From Centroberyx gerrardi (lineage: Eukaryota; Chordata; Actinopteri; Beryciformes; Berycidae): DNA of 64,000 bases. Positions 41,837 to 55,900 of this stretch are shown here, piece by piece (the first letter of the stretch is position 1; every line of letters begins with the position of its first letter). Position numbers and translations under genes: made by a program. The notes below the pieces were generated by a model, which worked only from the letters and a program-made list of their open reading frames with translations, was not told where the DNA came from and made no database searches. The stretch covers positions 6,952,102-7,016,101 of the forward strand of contig NC_136013.1 in assembly GCF_048128805.1 (NCBI RefSeq). The letters are read 5' to 3'.

Positions 41837-43963
41837 ACAGGTGCTCTGATCTGTGCTTGTGACAACATAAAGAGTTATTTTGTTATTGTAGATTGATTCA
41901 AATGAAAAGAGAATGGTCTTCAACCCATCAGTGTGGGAGTTTAGTTGGAGGAAATGAGGTGTGACAGTTCTTTTTGCAAAAGGAGATTAATATACAACTT
42001 GTTCTCAGACATGCAAATCATTTACAATCAATCTTTGGAAGACAATGATAATCTAAGTACATGGTTCTGAAAGAAAATATTAGTTAGAAATCCATCATTG
42101 CCAATTCATTTGTTGAATGTACTCAAGCTGATATTATTAATTATTAAAATGTTAAACTAGTTACTGGAATAACAACTACACTGTCAACCTTCCCTGGATA
42201 AAAAAAAAGGTTAAAATAAATAAATGTTGAAATGAATGCTACACTGAATTTTAAAAACCCAAACTGTAAGTATAGTGCCACCTGTGGTGCAAATGACATT
42301 GTTTCCACTCTAGAATTGAATGACTGCTTAAGGACTGACATTATGTGACACCTAATTAAGAGTTTTCAATGTATTTCAAATCGCTAAATGTTTTGGTTGC
42401 ATTTGTGTTGTATGTAAAAAAAAAAAAAAAATAGACCTGTATCTTGAGTTATGGTGCAATCCAAAGTTGCAGAGAGATTAATTTTTAGCACCACGTCATG
42501 CCATATTTGATACACTCAAAATATATATGTATATACAAAAAAAAAAAAAAAAAATCAGTATTGCTTATTCTTTGGGGCAGTTCAGTGTTGGCTCAGCAGT
42601 TTCCTGAAAGTTTTTTAACCAAATAAATATAGAACAACTTTTTATTATAGAGTGTCAAACAGATTTTTATTGTTTTTAATGGTGTCTTTATTTGTGCCAA
42701 TATTCCTCACTCATACATCCACGTGTTCAAGGGAAAGCTTTTCATCTGGTTTGTGTACATTATGTTCAGAATGCTTGATGTGCAATAGAAGACCATATTG
42801 ATTGTGTAAATGCAACATAAAAAGTTGAGTAAAAATTCGTTATAGTTTATCATATTTCCTATCCATGTTACTTCTATGAAGTGGTCCAATGAAGATATAT
42901 CGCTTTCTGCCACAATACTATAAATCATTATTCTGCCTTGATTTATCACGGACTGACAGTATATTGTTCATTTGGTCATGAATTATTTTAACTTGATGTG
43001 TTCGTCAAAGCTACATAATTGTGTCCTTCTTTTTGATTTCTAAAACTCCCCTCTAAAATGTCTCATGTCAACGGTCTGTACTGTAGGTTTACATTTAAGC
43101 TTTATCAAAGAGGGAAAAAATAAAATCAAACTTTAATGATCCCTGTGGGGAAATTGGGACAAAAAAAATAAAATAAATCCCGCCCAGAATATCCTGCGTA
43201 AAAGACCTAGATCCCCTCAGTTTATCTTAAGCTTGGTTGGCTCTGTGTTGTTGTCACTGGGTGTTTATGATGCTACTTGAAAATTGCATTTGAATGTGAA
43301 GTAGTTTGCCTTTGGAAATCAATGCTGCTTTAGATAGATAGAGCTTGTCTGCAATAACGCTACCTACTTAGAACTGATGTTGTACCTGCAAAACAAAACA
43401 TGAAGCTGCTTGCACTGTCTATTTAGTAAACAGCTTAAACATCATTATATGCTTAAAATATTGTGCTTATATGTTGCTAATTTCAGTAGTTTAGTAATTT
43501 GCCTTTGCTTTGATATGGCACCAAGAGGTTTTGGATGTTACACCTGTAGAAAAAAGACTGAGAAAATGTTCAACTGAACTTGTTGAAAAGCGAAAGTATT
43601 ATGTACAGCATATTAATAAATTGTTAAGATTAATTGTTACTAGGAGTGAGATTCATGTAGATTTGGTGCTAACGTATAAAGAAATATTTGTGGAAATGTC
43701 TAGACATTTGTCATTTGCTGATTCAAAGTTATTTTATAGTATTTGGAGAAAATATTTTGCGATAGGCTACAAGTAATCCAATGCAGAGAGTTTTCATTTA
43801 AGAATGCAGCTTCAGAGACTTAATGGCCCACAGTGTGTCAGTTATCAGCGTTACTGCCTAATGAATATTTGGTTGCCTGATTTTTTTCTTATTTTGTAAA
43901 AGAAACAAATATGATATGACCATAGGTTTATATGGACCTATAGGCTGCCCAAAAGGTAATAAA
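41837..43963 (+). other. tulp4: tulp4 3' UTR (extent uncertain)
   Basis: AT-rich, with poly-A runs at about 42418 and 42538 and AATAAA signals at 42622-42627 and 43958-43963. A LINE-like tail lies at about 43128-43158. TULP4 has a long 3' UTR in mammals, so the distal signal is plausible. An 88-codon open frame at 43510-43776 begins with TTG, has no in-frame ATG near its start and resembles nothing I know. Confidence 0.45.
43128..43158. repeat. LINE-like 3' tail relic, second copy
   Basis: TTTAATGATCCCTGTGGGG followed by AAATTGGGAC; compare 32283-32390. Confidence 0.4.
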
Positions 43964-44086
43964 ATCTTTTGTTTCAAATGTTTTTGTCGTTTCATTTCCG
44001 TTTTCTATTTTCTATTTGCAGAGTAGCCTAGCCTACGTGATTTGGCCTGTGCTGCTGTTGTGGGAGGTGCTGATTATTACATTAAC

Positions 44087-44088
<2 letters not shown>

Positions 44089-44178
<90 letters not shown>
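44089..44178. repeat. (TG)n microsatellite
   Basis: About 90 bases of TG with two TATG interruptions, between tulp4 and slc18b1. Confidence 0.95.
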
Positions 44179-44180
<2 letters not shown>

Positions 44181-44433
44181 AATTGTATCGCACACATGTA
44201 GATCGCACATTAAACTAGTAAGGATCTGACGTCACTAAAGCACCTACCCAAGGGTGAAGAGCTGCGTCAAGTCAGACAGAAACAGAAATAGAATTAGACC
44301 GGAAGTAAAGCCTCAAAATAAAAGTAAATTTGTCACATTTTTAAAGAAGAATGAGTAAATCCCAGGGCCATTGAGAACAATAAAAAACATATCAATATAC
44401 TTAGTGCAATTGTCGGATTAAATATGGAGCTAA

Positions 44434-44616
44434 ACTATAGCTGTGAAATTGCTGTGAAAAAACTGAATTACAGAGATTTATTCTGGCTGACTTGATATTG
44501 GTCACTGGCTGAAAATAGACATCTAAGATAGTAGACATCTATCCAGGTTGTCTGGTATATGTTTTTTGTTTGAATCTTTGTGAAAATGTGTCTATTATCA
44601 ATCAGCCTGTGTGTAT

Positions 44617-44651
<35 letters not shown>

Positions 44652-44880
44652 TGGCTTATTCTGCCTGACTTGACATTGGATGCTGGAGGCCCTCTTCTAT
44701 AGCCATTAGGAACAATTATGCTGCTTCTATGGGTTAAAAATACGCTTTTTTTCTTCAAGATATTAGACATCCTTGTTGGCATATGGTTTGTGATTGAGTC
44801 TTTCTTTATGCATTTCTGGAAGCCCTGTAATCTTGTCAGGCCTATATAGCTGTGAATATGCTGTGAAAAGGATATTTTTT
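44434..44880. repeat. Diverged local duplication around a (TA)n tract
   Basis: Three motif pairs recur in this interval. TATAGCTGTGAAATTGCTGT (44434) returns near 44846. TTATTCTGGCTGACTTGATA (about 44478) returns near 44657. AAGATAGTAGACATC (about 44526) returns as AAGATATTAGACATC (about 44757). A (TA)n tract at 44620-44649 lies between copies. The units are diverged, so the event is not recent. Confidence 0.6.
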
Positions 44881-45249
44881 GGGGAAACAACAATTGCATT
44901 TTCAGCTTTAAATATATATATATATGTATTTATTTTCACTTTTGTACTTTAGTCAAAAAACATTGCAACACGGCTTTTATTTTGAAAGTTGTAAACGGAA
45001 GTAGTGTTTTTTTCTATCTAGCTTGACGTTGTTAAACTTCTTGAAGGAAATACAGTGACACTGACAGTCGGCCAGTGCTTCGTCTCCGACAGGTTGCCGT
45101 TCATTGTCAGCAATCATCTCTCTGTCTGCTGCTGTGATGTTGAGGAATTTCTCTCTCCTCTTCGTACGGGAATGTCACTGTCGGCACTTCTGAATTGAAT
45201 AATTGGAAGTTAAAAGAAAATACAAAAAAATCAACATTGAAAATCGAAA

Positions 45250-48200
45250 ATGGATCCGCACGTTGATCCTCAGCAGCCAGGTTGGTGACTTTTATTACTG
45301 TCTAATAAAGCTACCTGTTAGCCTGATAATCTGTCATAAATGCTGTCAGTGAAATTGTTGTTTGAGCCTACAACAACAAGTTTAATACAGTTAACCCTTT
45401 CCGCTGCGATGCGTTTATTTACATCGAGGAAACACGTGTTTACTGTCATCCTATACGCGTTGAATTGGGATCAACATAGGTTCAGCCCATTTTCATGTAA
45501 ATTTGAGAAGTAGTTAGCCTCACATATATTTATTCCCGTTTCCATCAGATAACAGCACTCCAAATGAACCAGCAGAGCCTCTCCCGACTAGGATGTCCAG
45601 ACAGCAGATCCTCACCTTGATATCAATGGCTTCTGTCAACTTCAGTTCAATGATCTGCTACTCAATATTAGGGCCATTTTTCCCCAATGAGGTAAGCTGT
45701 GTGGGTCACCCTGGCATGGGTTTGTTTACATTACACTGGCACTGAATATGGTGTTTCCTATATATAGTTCAAGGGGTAAAACATGACACTTCACTCTGTC
45801 CACCCATATTAATGTAGTGAGGCTGATAGGGGTACAGACTACCCAAAGCCCCTGTAGTGTCTGGACTAAAGTGTTTTGTGGTCCTCACATGTATTTGTAA
45901 ATATTTCATGCTTTTATTTCACACTGCTCTGGTTTTGAAACAGTGTTTGGTTGCAGTCTACAAAACTGAAAACAAAACTTTCTCAAGAACATGATTCAGC
46001 AGCTGTTGGTTTTCCTGTGCACGTGTGCAGACTAAACCAAAATTGTCCTCCCTAGACAGATATTGAACAGGGACAGAACAGTTAGCACTATCATACAGCA
46101 TGTCTGATAATTGTTGAGTAAATGAATGTGTGTGTGTTTGAGTTGTGGGTGGGCAGATATAGATGCTTTTCATAGATTAAATATTGGTGGTGTGGGGATG
46201 AGAGTCCCCTCGTGTACATAGGGCCCATAATTCCTAGCTACGCCCCTGTGTGCAGTCAGTCATGGTTTTGTACGGCTCTTTGATCAGACAACCATCACAA
46301 AGTCTCTTTAAAAACTCTGTAGTGGCGTCTTCCTAACCAGACAGGATGTAATCATGTGTTTGACATGAGAAAGCCTCCCTGAAGGCTAGTGAATGACTGG
46401 CCTTACTATGACCAACAAGACAGAAGGTAAAGTCAGCTGATGTGACGCATAATAACTGCTACTCTGTTGATGGATTGCAGTTCTTAATAGACCCTGTCCT
46501 CAGATGACGTCTTAAGTACCTCTGACTGTGTCACATCTTTAACCAGTTAATGCCATTGGTGATGTGTGTATCGTTTCGGTGTTTCATGATGGGAGCAAAG
46601 GTTAGAGTGTGATGGTTGTAATAAACATGGCAAGTTATTGCTCAACCATTTGAGGCATTAATATATAGGTTACATAGTTTAATGACTTTTGTCCCGTCAC
46701 TAAATTTATTTTCTATTGATTTTTTACGATAGAAAAAACAGTGTGGCATAGTGTTTAGTTGTTCACTTTGCATTTCATATCCTACAAAATGAGGCTTTTG
46801 AAGTTTATTTATTGCTTTTGTTTAGATACATTTTTGCTCCTTAGGCCTAAAAATATATTCCATTATTATTCCAACACAGGCAGTAAAGAAAGGAGCCAGC
46901 CAGACTGTCGTTGGTCTCATATTTGGCTGCTACGCTGTTTGCAACTTAATTGGTTCATTGATAATGGGAAAATATGTAAGTATATGTCATTACTTCTGAA
47001 TCAGTCCATCTCATGAGCGGTGTGTGTTGTTGCACAGGTAACCTGACTTTCCACCTGACTCTGTCTGTCTTTGCATCAGATTGTCCAGATTGGTGCAAAG
47101 TTCATGCTTGTTGCAGGACTTTTTGTGTCCTCAGGCTGCACCATTCTTTTTGGGTAAGTCTGGGTCACACTCCTATGTGATGTGTGAAAAGTGACGGTCA
47201 TAGTAACATCACTGATATAATACAGTGATTGTAACATATTTTAGAGAGAACTCATTTTTTTCCACCTTGTTTATTATACCTATAATACCGTATAAATAAT
47301 AACTCACAAATGGTAGGAACTGTCATGGAAAAACCTGATACTGCCAGGATAAAAGACTTGGGAGATTGTAGCGGTCACAAAGTTAGAGTGCGGTAGTTGC
47401 AGATTTAGGCCTTTAGGCTTCAAGCAGTGAGTGTGAAAATGTTAGAAAAATGTTAACAAGATGTTAACATTTTGTCTGTCCCTTGGAAAAGGTTCTGTAA
47501 GATAATAATGAAAAATGTTCTTCATTCAATTTGGTAAATTGTTTGCATGACGTTTTATATATAGCACAATGTTCTATGGGCCATGCACATAGTATTTTTA
47601 TGATTTTTTTTGCAAACATGGTCCATCAATAATTGGTGAGAAAATTGCAGGTACCCAGCTTCACATCAGCTTTTTAATTATTTCCCTCATCACGTGTCAC
47701 TCCTGGATAACTAAGGACTTCTAATTTCATCTGGTGCAAAAAATGTGATTCTTACTTATTAATGTGTGTAGATATACTGTAGTCAACTGTCAAAAGATCA
47801 CACCATGCTCCTTAGGTATTTAAGCCTGAAGTAATAGCCCATTTATTCAATTCTGTGTTTTTTTGATTGTTCTGTCTTGATTGCTGTTTGGTAAAACACT
47901 CAGACCAAGATTTCAAAGATACTAGTTGATTGTTTTCTCTCTCCTGTTGTTTTCCAGGTTACTTGATCGGGCTCCTTCAGGAGCCACTTTTATTACTCTC
48001 TGTTTTGTAGTAAGGTCCATCGATGCTGTGGGCTTTGCTGCTGCAATGACCTCTTCCTTTGCAGTATCAGCAAAAGTATTCCCAAACAATATAGCAACTG
48101 TTTTGGTGAGTGGAGTCAACCCTTGTCTGACTGGTATGTTGTTCAGGCATTAGAATCATGAGCAGACAAAAAAAGCATTATAGTTTGAGTTGTTTTGCAA

Positions 48201-50927
48201 CAACTATTTCCCCCAGAGCTGTGGAAAATATGTAGCTACAGACATATGTAATGATGCTATTTGTTTATAGTGTTGACAGAAATGCTCAGATTCTGCAAAT
48301 TAGATGATTTGCCCATTGGCCTGTATATATATGTAAATACATATTTTAATGTATTGTATTTCTGTCTTCAGGGTAGTTTGGAGATTTTTACAGGACTGGG
48401 TCTTATTCTGGGGCCACCGATTGGAGGATGGTTCTACCAGACATTTGGATACGAAGTCCCTTTTATGCTCCTTGGATGTGTCCTATTGTTAATGGTTCCT
48501 TTCAACATATACATCTTACCAAACTTTGGTAAGAGTTTGGAGATTTCAGCAAGAGATTTGTTCATTTTCAGTCGTTTCTGTAAAGTATTTTGCTCATTCT
48601 ATGATTGTAACCAAGCTATTAGTGAAACTGGATTTTGTGCTTCTCTCTGCTCAGATGCGGATCCCTCCAAGAATTCCTTCTTCCGACTGCTCACTCGTCT
48701 GAAAATAATCCTGATCTGCTTTGTGATATTCACTCTTAGTGCAGGACTGGGCTTCCTGGATGCCACGTTGTCCATATTTGCTATTGAGAAGGTAATCGCC
48801 TGTCATTGTTGTTTTTTTATCCATTGTAAAATGAGAGAAAAAGTCAGAAAATCATCTAGCTTTTCTCAATTCCTAAGACTTATTGGAGATGCAAGGTTTT
48901 TAGGGCACACGTGTTTGGAAAATTAATGAGCACATGCAGTATTTTAATGCTTCTCTGTTGTTCCTAGTTTGGTCTGTCCCCCGGATATGTAGGACTCATC
49001 ATGCTTGGTTTGTCATTACCTTACTGCCTGGCGTCACCGCTTCTCGGGTTTATCACTGATAAATTTCCTGTGAGTATGAAAACAACCAAAAAGTATGGAT
49101 AAACCTTGCATGTTTTTACACGTCACATTTTGAGCTTAAACAACATACACAGCAACGAGTGTGTGTTGGTGTTCATCAGGCCACCAGGAGTTGGTTCATG
49201 GTACTTGGAGGCGTCGCCACAGCGGTCGGCTTCTGTTTGATTGGTCCCATGCCTGTTCTTCAAATCCCAAGGTGAGGATGGGGATTAGCTTGTGTTGCCT
49301 CAGCGGTTTAACATTCACAAAATTGATGCCTAGGTTAATGATGTTAACTTGTATTTATTTTCCTATTAAGATCTGTTTCTGTGGTGTGTTTTCATATTTG
49401 CAGTCAGCTGTGGTTGCTGGTCTTAATGCTCGGAGTAATTGGGTTTTCTCTGGGCATGACTGCAATTCCCACATTCCCAGAGATCCTCGCATGTGCATAG
49501 TGAGTGACTAGACATGTTGTATTCCTACATACGTGACCTGTAGTTTGGATATCATGCAAGATGACCCATATACATGTAATCATTTTGTCCTTCTCACACT
49601 GCAGTGAACAAGGATTCGATGAAGGACTAAGCACTATTGGGATGGTGTCTGGGTTGTTCGGGGCAGTTTGGTCTATGGGGTAAGTCCTGCTGACGTTTAC
49701 TGACACAAATTCACATCCAAATTCTCTGTGAAACAGGGCAGGAAACAAACATATTTGTGCACCAGCCACAGCGGCTGTTGCTTTCCAAAATTAGCCTGGC
49801 ATTTGCTCCACTTTAGGAGCCACATCTGCCTTTAGATTAGGACCTCTGAATGATAGTCACCAGTCAAAATGGATGATGGAATAGACGCATAGCAGCCATA
49901 GCCAGAGTTTGCCAGCATTTGGCTGCTTGCCTAGTGTTTATTTCCCGCCCTATTTAAAAGTAAATGCCTGAGTTGCTTTGATTTTGAATGTTGCAATTTG
50001 GATTTGAAACCAGAAATGCATTTCTTTAAGGATGTTTTATGGTCCAACGGTGGGCGGCCTTATCACACAACATCTGAACTTCGAGTGGGCAGCTTCAGTC
50101 CAAGGAGGTTTGGGGTGTTTAGCCGTAAGTATCAGTTGCATTGTTCAGGTATTCATGGTGTGCATTATGGGAAATGTAATTTTCTCATGTGAAGAGCCAT
50201 GTTTTGAAAGGACATATCAATCCATGGCATTAGCATTTTAGCTCTTCAGCATCTTCATGTGATAGGAAACATTGCATCCCTGGCATATGACCCTATTTTA
50301 CAATCTGTCATCAAGAATAACTGGCCAATTACACCCTCATGCACGCATCCTCACGCTAAGAGACAGTGGTCACAAGGCTGATTTTCAGGCCTGTATAATC
50401 TTGCCATTGAAATAGAGATAACATTAGACTATGAAACTTGTTGCATTGCTTTTATGGCATCTGGCATAAGGATGGAGAAATGCGATTCCAAGCCTAGTAA
50501 TTGTTACCCGTTTGATGAAGATTGGTAGAGAAACAAGTTGTGATTCACATTTCGTAGCAGTCACGCACATGCAACTCTGGGATAAAGTCACTGATAGAAA
50601 CAGAAACTGTGTTACAGAAGTGAGTTAACCACTGATTAAAGTTTGAGAAATGCACAACTCATGCCTCATCCTCTCAACAGGCCCTTCTCCTTGGTGTGTA
50701 TTATCTCTGTCAAAGACCCCAACAACAAAGGTAATCATCCTCAAATTAAGATAAATTTATGTCACATATGTAGATTTCCCATTTATTTTTTTGCCTTGTT
50801 TATTGTCTAACTCCAAGAACATGCTGGACATATAACATTAACTCTTCCTTTTTGTCTGGATTTTAGAGTTGTTCAAGAAAATGGGATTAGACATCCAGAT
50901 GAGCAGACTCCCCTTCTGGATGAATAA
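45250..50927 (+). CDS. slc18b1: Solute carrier family 18 member B1 (MFS polyamine/amine transporter)
   Basis: Major-facilitator-superfamily transporter; the mammalian protein moves polyamines into secretory vesicles by proton exchange (family knowledge). Fourteen coding exons: 45250-45280, 45549-45691, 46880-46975, 47080-47153, 47958-48105, 48372-48528, 48655-48791, 48968-49069, 49180-49271, 49404-49499, 49605-49679, 50031-50124, 50681-50730, 50867-50927. The phases join to 451 aa (human about 456). About 12 membrane helices are visible. The first has ASVNFSSMICYSILGPFFP, the loop after TM2 has MGKYIVQIGAKFM (motif-A position), and a late one has GMVSGLFGAVWSMG. The tail RHPDEQTPLLDE holds an acidic dileucine (EQTPLL), a vesicle-sorting type signal also present in human (ERTTLL). 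It is co-directional with tulp4 and convergent with ahi1. Confidence 0.95.
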
Positions 50928-52937
50928 AACCATCATCTTAACAGCAACATGTGGATGGACGTCATACCAAATACAACCTGGTTTGAATGTTTCAGAGCTA
51001 GCTGTGGTCATCAGCCAGCTTAAACTTGAATTACACTTTTAATACACGAGGTACAAAATGGCAAAATTAACTTATAATTAACTTACTGTTAACTCTTTTT
51101 TAAATCTTTTAAAATATAGGATATAATTTCTTGTGTTACAGGGATTGCAATGATTTTAACTTGGATCATGCATACATTTTATTGTCTATGTTCATGGACT
51201 AACTGTCATTTTGAATAAGCACAATTTATGTTTTAAGTAGTTATTGTTAGTGCAGCTGTATTATTGCTTTGACTTGATACATGAGGTCATTTGAGGAGTG
51301 AAATTATGTTGATACTTTGCAATAACTTTCAAGTAGCACTTTTTAACTGTGAATGTTAAGTGAATGAGTACAGTCAAAAATTGAAAATCACAGGGCATTC
51401 ACATTCCAGATCACAAGCTAAATATTCCTATTGTTCTGCAGCACTAAAGTTTCAATTCATGGTTTAAGTTTTCTACATCCCATGACTTGGATTTCATGTC
51501 TAAGCGGCACATAAAGAGCTGCCAACCAGCTTCATGTAATGGGAAAAAAATTACCATCCGTCATGACATTTAGAGAAGACACAGCATATTACACAAATTA
51601 TAGAATAAATTGAATGTAATGTATAATTCTTTCCACAACATCATGCCACATAATGCTACAGCTATTGATGTTGTTTCAATGCATTAAGTACCTTGTGCCT
51701 TTTCTTCATGTTGAACTACTTTAAGACTCTGCTCTAGGAATCTTTCAGTTTTACACTGGTTTGAATAAAAATAGTAAATAACTGAAGAACAAGTTAAGTG
51801 TTTGTTTGCTTCATACCATCTTTGTGCACACCACGCAATCAGCATGATATATTACTCAAAATGAGCTGACTTTATGTATTGCATAGAATGCATATAGGAA
51901 ATTCTAGTAAGTTTAGTATAAAATACAAAAAAACCCATTGCACTTTTTTTTTTATGTACATAACTGTTAACCCATTGCCATCTAAAGTGCTGATGTAGTG
52001 GCGGGAGGGTGGCTGTTTCTCCTTAGAAACATAAGATTTGAAAGTCATTCACAAGTCATATAAATAATATGCCAATGCTATTGCTTTTGCCCATGGGTCA
52101 ATTTACACCATGGAAAACCAAGTGGACGAACTCTTAAATTAGATTTCCTGTTATTTGAACTGTACGCATTCACATACATTTCTAGGAAACACTCTCCACT
52201 TTGACTTATGGCTACTTGGCATAGATGTAAAACTCCCAAATTAAGTTTTAAAATCATTTTGTAGCACATTAAAATGTGTAACAAGGGGGGAACTTTTAGG
52301 ATACTGAGCATCAGGAGTATCAGTATCTTGAATGTTTCATGAGTAAGCTCCACAAAAACAAAATGCATACTGTATGTTTATTCAACAAAATTGCTAGATA
52401 TCCAAATGTGACTTTACAAAAGGTTTATAGTAACAGGTGAACTAACAAAACACACTTGGCAACTAGTAAAGAAATCTGTGAACTTATATACTGTAGTTCT
52501 GAAGAAATGGAGTACTCAAACCTTAATCTCTTACAGGCTAAGAAAATAGATCTATAATGTCTCTTCATCTATGGTCAGTAAAAATTTATTTCAGGGAGTT
52601 CAGGTATGACTACAATAAATAATTATAAAATATAAAACATTAAAAAATACAATCCCCAGGATTGTAGAATGCTATATTTGAAGACAGCAAAATAAATTTT
52701 ATCATTTCATTGATCAATCTGTATTAAGTGTGAAAATACATTATATGGACGTACTGACTCTTTAAGAGGCATTTCTTAATACAAAAACATCTACAAGGAA
52801 AACATCTCAAAATGAAAATACAACACAACAGGAAGATCTGTTGTCCTTATAAAAATATCTTTTACTTGACCAAAAGGAATAATGCATGAAAGCGCTCCAA
52901 TTGGTAACATTCACGTCAGCGTGTCCATGCCATGAGT
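50928..52937. other. Convergent 3' UTR interval of slc18b1 and ahi1
   Basis: AT-rich and without supported coding sequence. slc18b1 3' UTR runs rightward to about 51790. ahi1 3' UTR runs leftward from 52937 with minus-strand AATAAA at 52585-52590 and 52377-52382. If the distal signals are used, the transcripts end about 0.6 kb apart. Open frames on either strand here look like chance. Confidence 0.55.
51764..51769 (+). terminator. slc18b1 polyadenylation signal
   Basis: AATAAA about 840 bases after the slc18b1 stop and followed by TG/T-rich sequence. It is the best-placed signal in the convergent interval. Confidence 0.5.
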
Positions 52938-55900
52938 TTAGGCATCAGGCTCGAAGGCGCCGTTGGCCCGGCCTGACGGTCTCTTTGGGAGAGGTCTGTC
53001 TGTCGATCTGGCTCTCCTCCTGCTGCTCGTTGACCACGGAGCCTCTGGATCTGAAGATGTGGCCTGAGAGGGCGATAATGGCGCTCCCAGCTTTTTCACC
53101 TTCTTCTTCCTTTTAGCTCTTTGGAAGACACAAGCAAACAAGGGCTTTAAAATCAACTAATCACCAGGCCATCTCTGTAAATAGCAACTTGAAGAGTTAT
53201 GGTCCAAGACTCATGAGGAAGGGAGAGACAATGAGACTGCTGGAATCCCAGAAAGGTGAACAGTATTCCTGGCACTGGTGGTGTTTCTCCTTAGTACATT
53301 AGTTTGTTTTGTTTGAAGTTAAGACTGTTCAGTGGCTACAAAACCATAATCCAAAGTTCTGCATTGTAAACTATAAAGGATCCAGCATGTAAAAGTGTTA
53401 ACATTTCGTCCTGCTATTGTTTAAAAATAGCTAAATTTGTTATAAGTTTGTGTTATCAATGATTTTGTAAGTGTAACTTTTTTTTTCAAAATGGTGGATC
53501 TCTCATTTTGGAACCAAACTCTTCAGTTGTTCTTAAGTTTCCAGCCTGGTTCTGTCAAGAAAATCTAACATCCTGTACTGAGTAGCCTTATGCACTTTGA
53601 GTTTGAAAATAAATGTAATCAGGAAGATTTGAGCAAAGTAATAGTGAAGAGAGCCGCTTACTTGGTATCAGTCAACTCAGGGTCGGTGTCTTGCTCGGAA
53701 AGAAATCGGAGTTCCCCAGAGGAACTGATCGCTGCTGATACCTTGGAGAGGGGAGAAAGATTTAAATGAGAACAAAGAGACGGACAGAAAAAAAATAGAT
53801 CTAGTAAAATGCCAGACAGACAACGATCATCATGCATTATCTTTTTTTGTGCTAAACAATTCGATATACAGAAATATAAACAGAAACAGAGAAACAACAT
53901 ACAAACGAGAGAAAAAAAACTGCATCCGGTTTGCAGAGAATGCATACCGCCCATTCAACATCACTACCCCTTACCCCACATCCATTACTAATATAAGGAC
54001 AGGATTCTGAATCAGGAGATACCAGTGAATCATTATGTCTCCTCACCTTGGTTGGTGTTGACCTCTCAACAATCCCTTCAGAAAAGACAGTGTCTGCCTC
54101 TACGGACTGAGACACTCCTTCATTGAAATCTCCTGCAACAACAGCATACGTCAGCATCTTGCGCCACATTCAGAGGGTTCATGTACAGTATCAAAAGGGT
54201 GTCTATCGCAATAAAACAGTAGCCACTCACTCTCCTCTGCTACATATGTAGCAGGAAAATAACCCTGCTGTCCATTGGGCAGACGCCCAAACCACCAGCT
54301 GTCATTGTCTTTGTACAGGACATGGATGACATCACCGCGGTGAACAGTCAGTTCATCAGACCGGTTTGCACTGTAGTCATACAGCGAGACAACCTAAGAA
54401 AGGAAATCAAAGGTAGAGCCATTGAAAAGGACAGGGAAAAGTTTGCATGCGATTCAGCAAATTCTTACAGTGGATACTTACTGTTTGTTGAATGGGAGCA
54501 GAATCTGTTTCCATACGGCCTGGAGAAACATGATCAGGGAGGCTCTAAAGGAAGAAAAGAAGTAGCATTTTTGGTGGACACTTAAGTATTAGTTGACTAC
54601 TGTGTAATCAGTACAGTAATGTTAATCTTAAGATTCAACAAACAGAGAGAGAGAAAAACAGAAAAGAGACAATCACAAAAAGTGATAGACTTATAAAACT
54701 ATTAACAGCCTTACTGTCTGTAGCCTGAGAGATGCAGCTCCTTTCAGACGCTGACCCACTGGACTGAAACCACCTGAAATCACAGGGAAAAAAACAAGAC
54801 AAACCATAAATATGTCACATTACACTACAACTCAATCCAACAACTTGTGTTTGCAGTGATCACCTACGGACACAAGTGAAAATTACAAGAGGTCCATCTT
54901 TGTCCCTGTGAACGGTGTACATGCTTCTGGAGGTTCTCAACCACAATACTGAGGCTGGGAGTGTTCAGTCTTGTTAAATCCCTGCCGTGCTTTGTTATTG
55001 GAATTCCCTGCAAGTTTTGCTCTGCGTGAGCTGGCCTTAAGCTCATTTGTGCAACTTTAATTTCTTTGCACATATTGGACCTCATACCTCATAGAGTTGC
55101 AGCAGAGGCTTTCATAAGTTAAGGGCAAATAACAGTGTGATTAACTGTAGAGCTACTCACGGTTTTGGCTGCTCAGGGCCGCAGCCTGGGGGATAAGCTG
55201 CTCTGCCAGAGAACCAGAGAGCTGCAGCTTGGAGTGCGGTGACAGGAGAGACGGAGGTGGTAACGAGACATTTAATCCTGTCTGGAAAAGGGTGGACTCA
55301 AGTTACATAGCTGTATTTGCATTTAAGGATTTCACTAATACTCACTTGTAATGGTAATAATTTAATAACTACTATCCATTCTATATAGACCTGCACAGGC
55401 ATCACAATGTGATTTTCCTGGTCAGCCTTTACGCACATGTACACTGCTCAATTTGAAGTCGAGGCTGAATTGAAGAAGAGATTTTAAGGTTTCCGTTAAT
55501 ATCAAATATGTCATGCTAGCCAACTGGAAAATCTGGTTTACAAAGGGCTTAATGGTAATTCCAGCAGATCATTCAACATACACACCCAATAACTGAAATG
55601 ATGTGTTAGAATTAGCAGATAAAGAAAATGTACAGTATATAACCTAAGATACACTGACTTCTTTATAAGTCTTCAGTACTTGAGGGGAAACCGAAGAAAA
55701 AATTAGGTTCAGCCAGAGATTATAGTTAAAGAACAAAATTAATGTCAACTTAAATAGCTTTTCATTATACTCTATCATCTATGGCCTCAGTGAAACCAAA
55801 GTGTACAGAGGTTATGTTTAAAAGGTATTCAGAGGTCAAGATCACAATGCTCACTGTGCCAGCGTCCAATGTCAAGCTCCTCCCCATGTGAGTCATGCCC

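Larger units (their letters stand above)
43964..45249. other. tulp4-slc18b1 intergenic region and slc18b1 5' UTR
   Basis: Contains the (TG)n tract, the diverged duplication and, from roughly 44990, the presumed slc18b1 promoter and 5' UTR. I see no TATA box or convincing exon other than the one starting at ATG 45250. Confidence 0.5.

Noticed and set aside
44468..44899. 143-codon minus-strand frame with an IYIY run
   Set aside because: Kept open by the (TA)n repeat; no homology.
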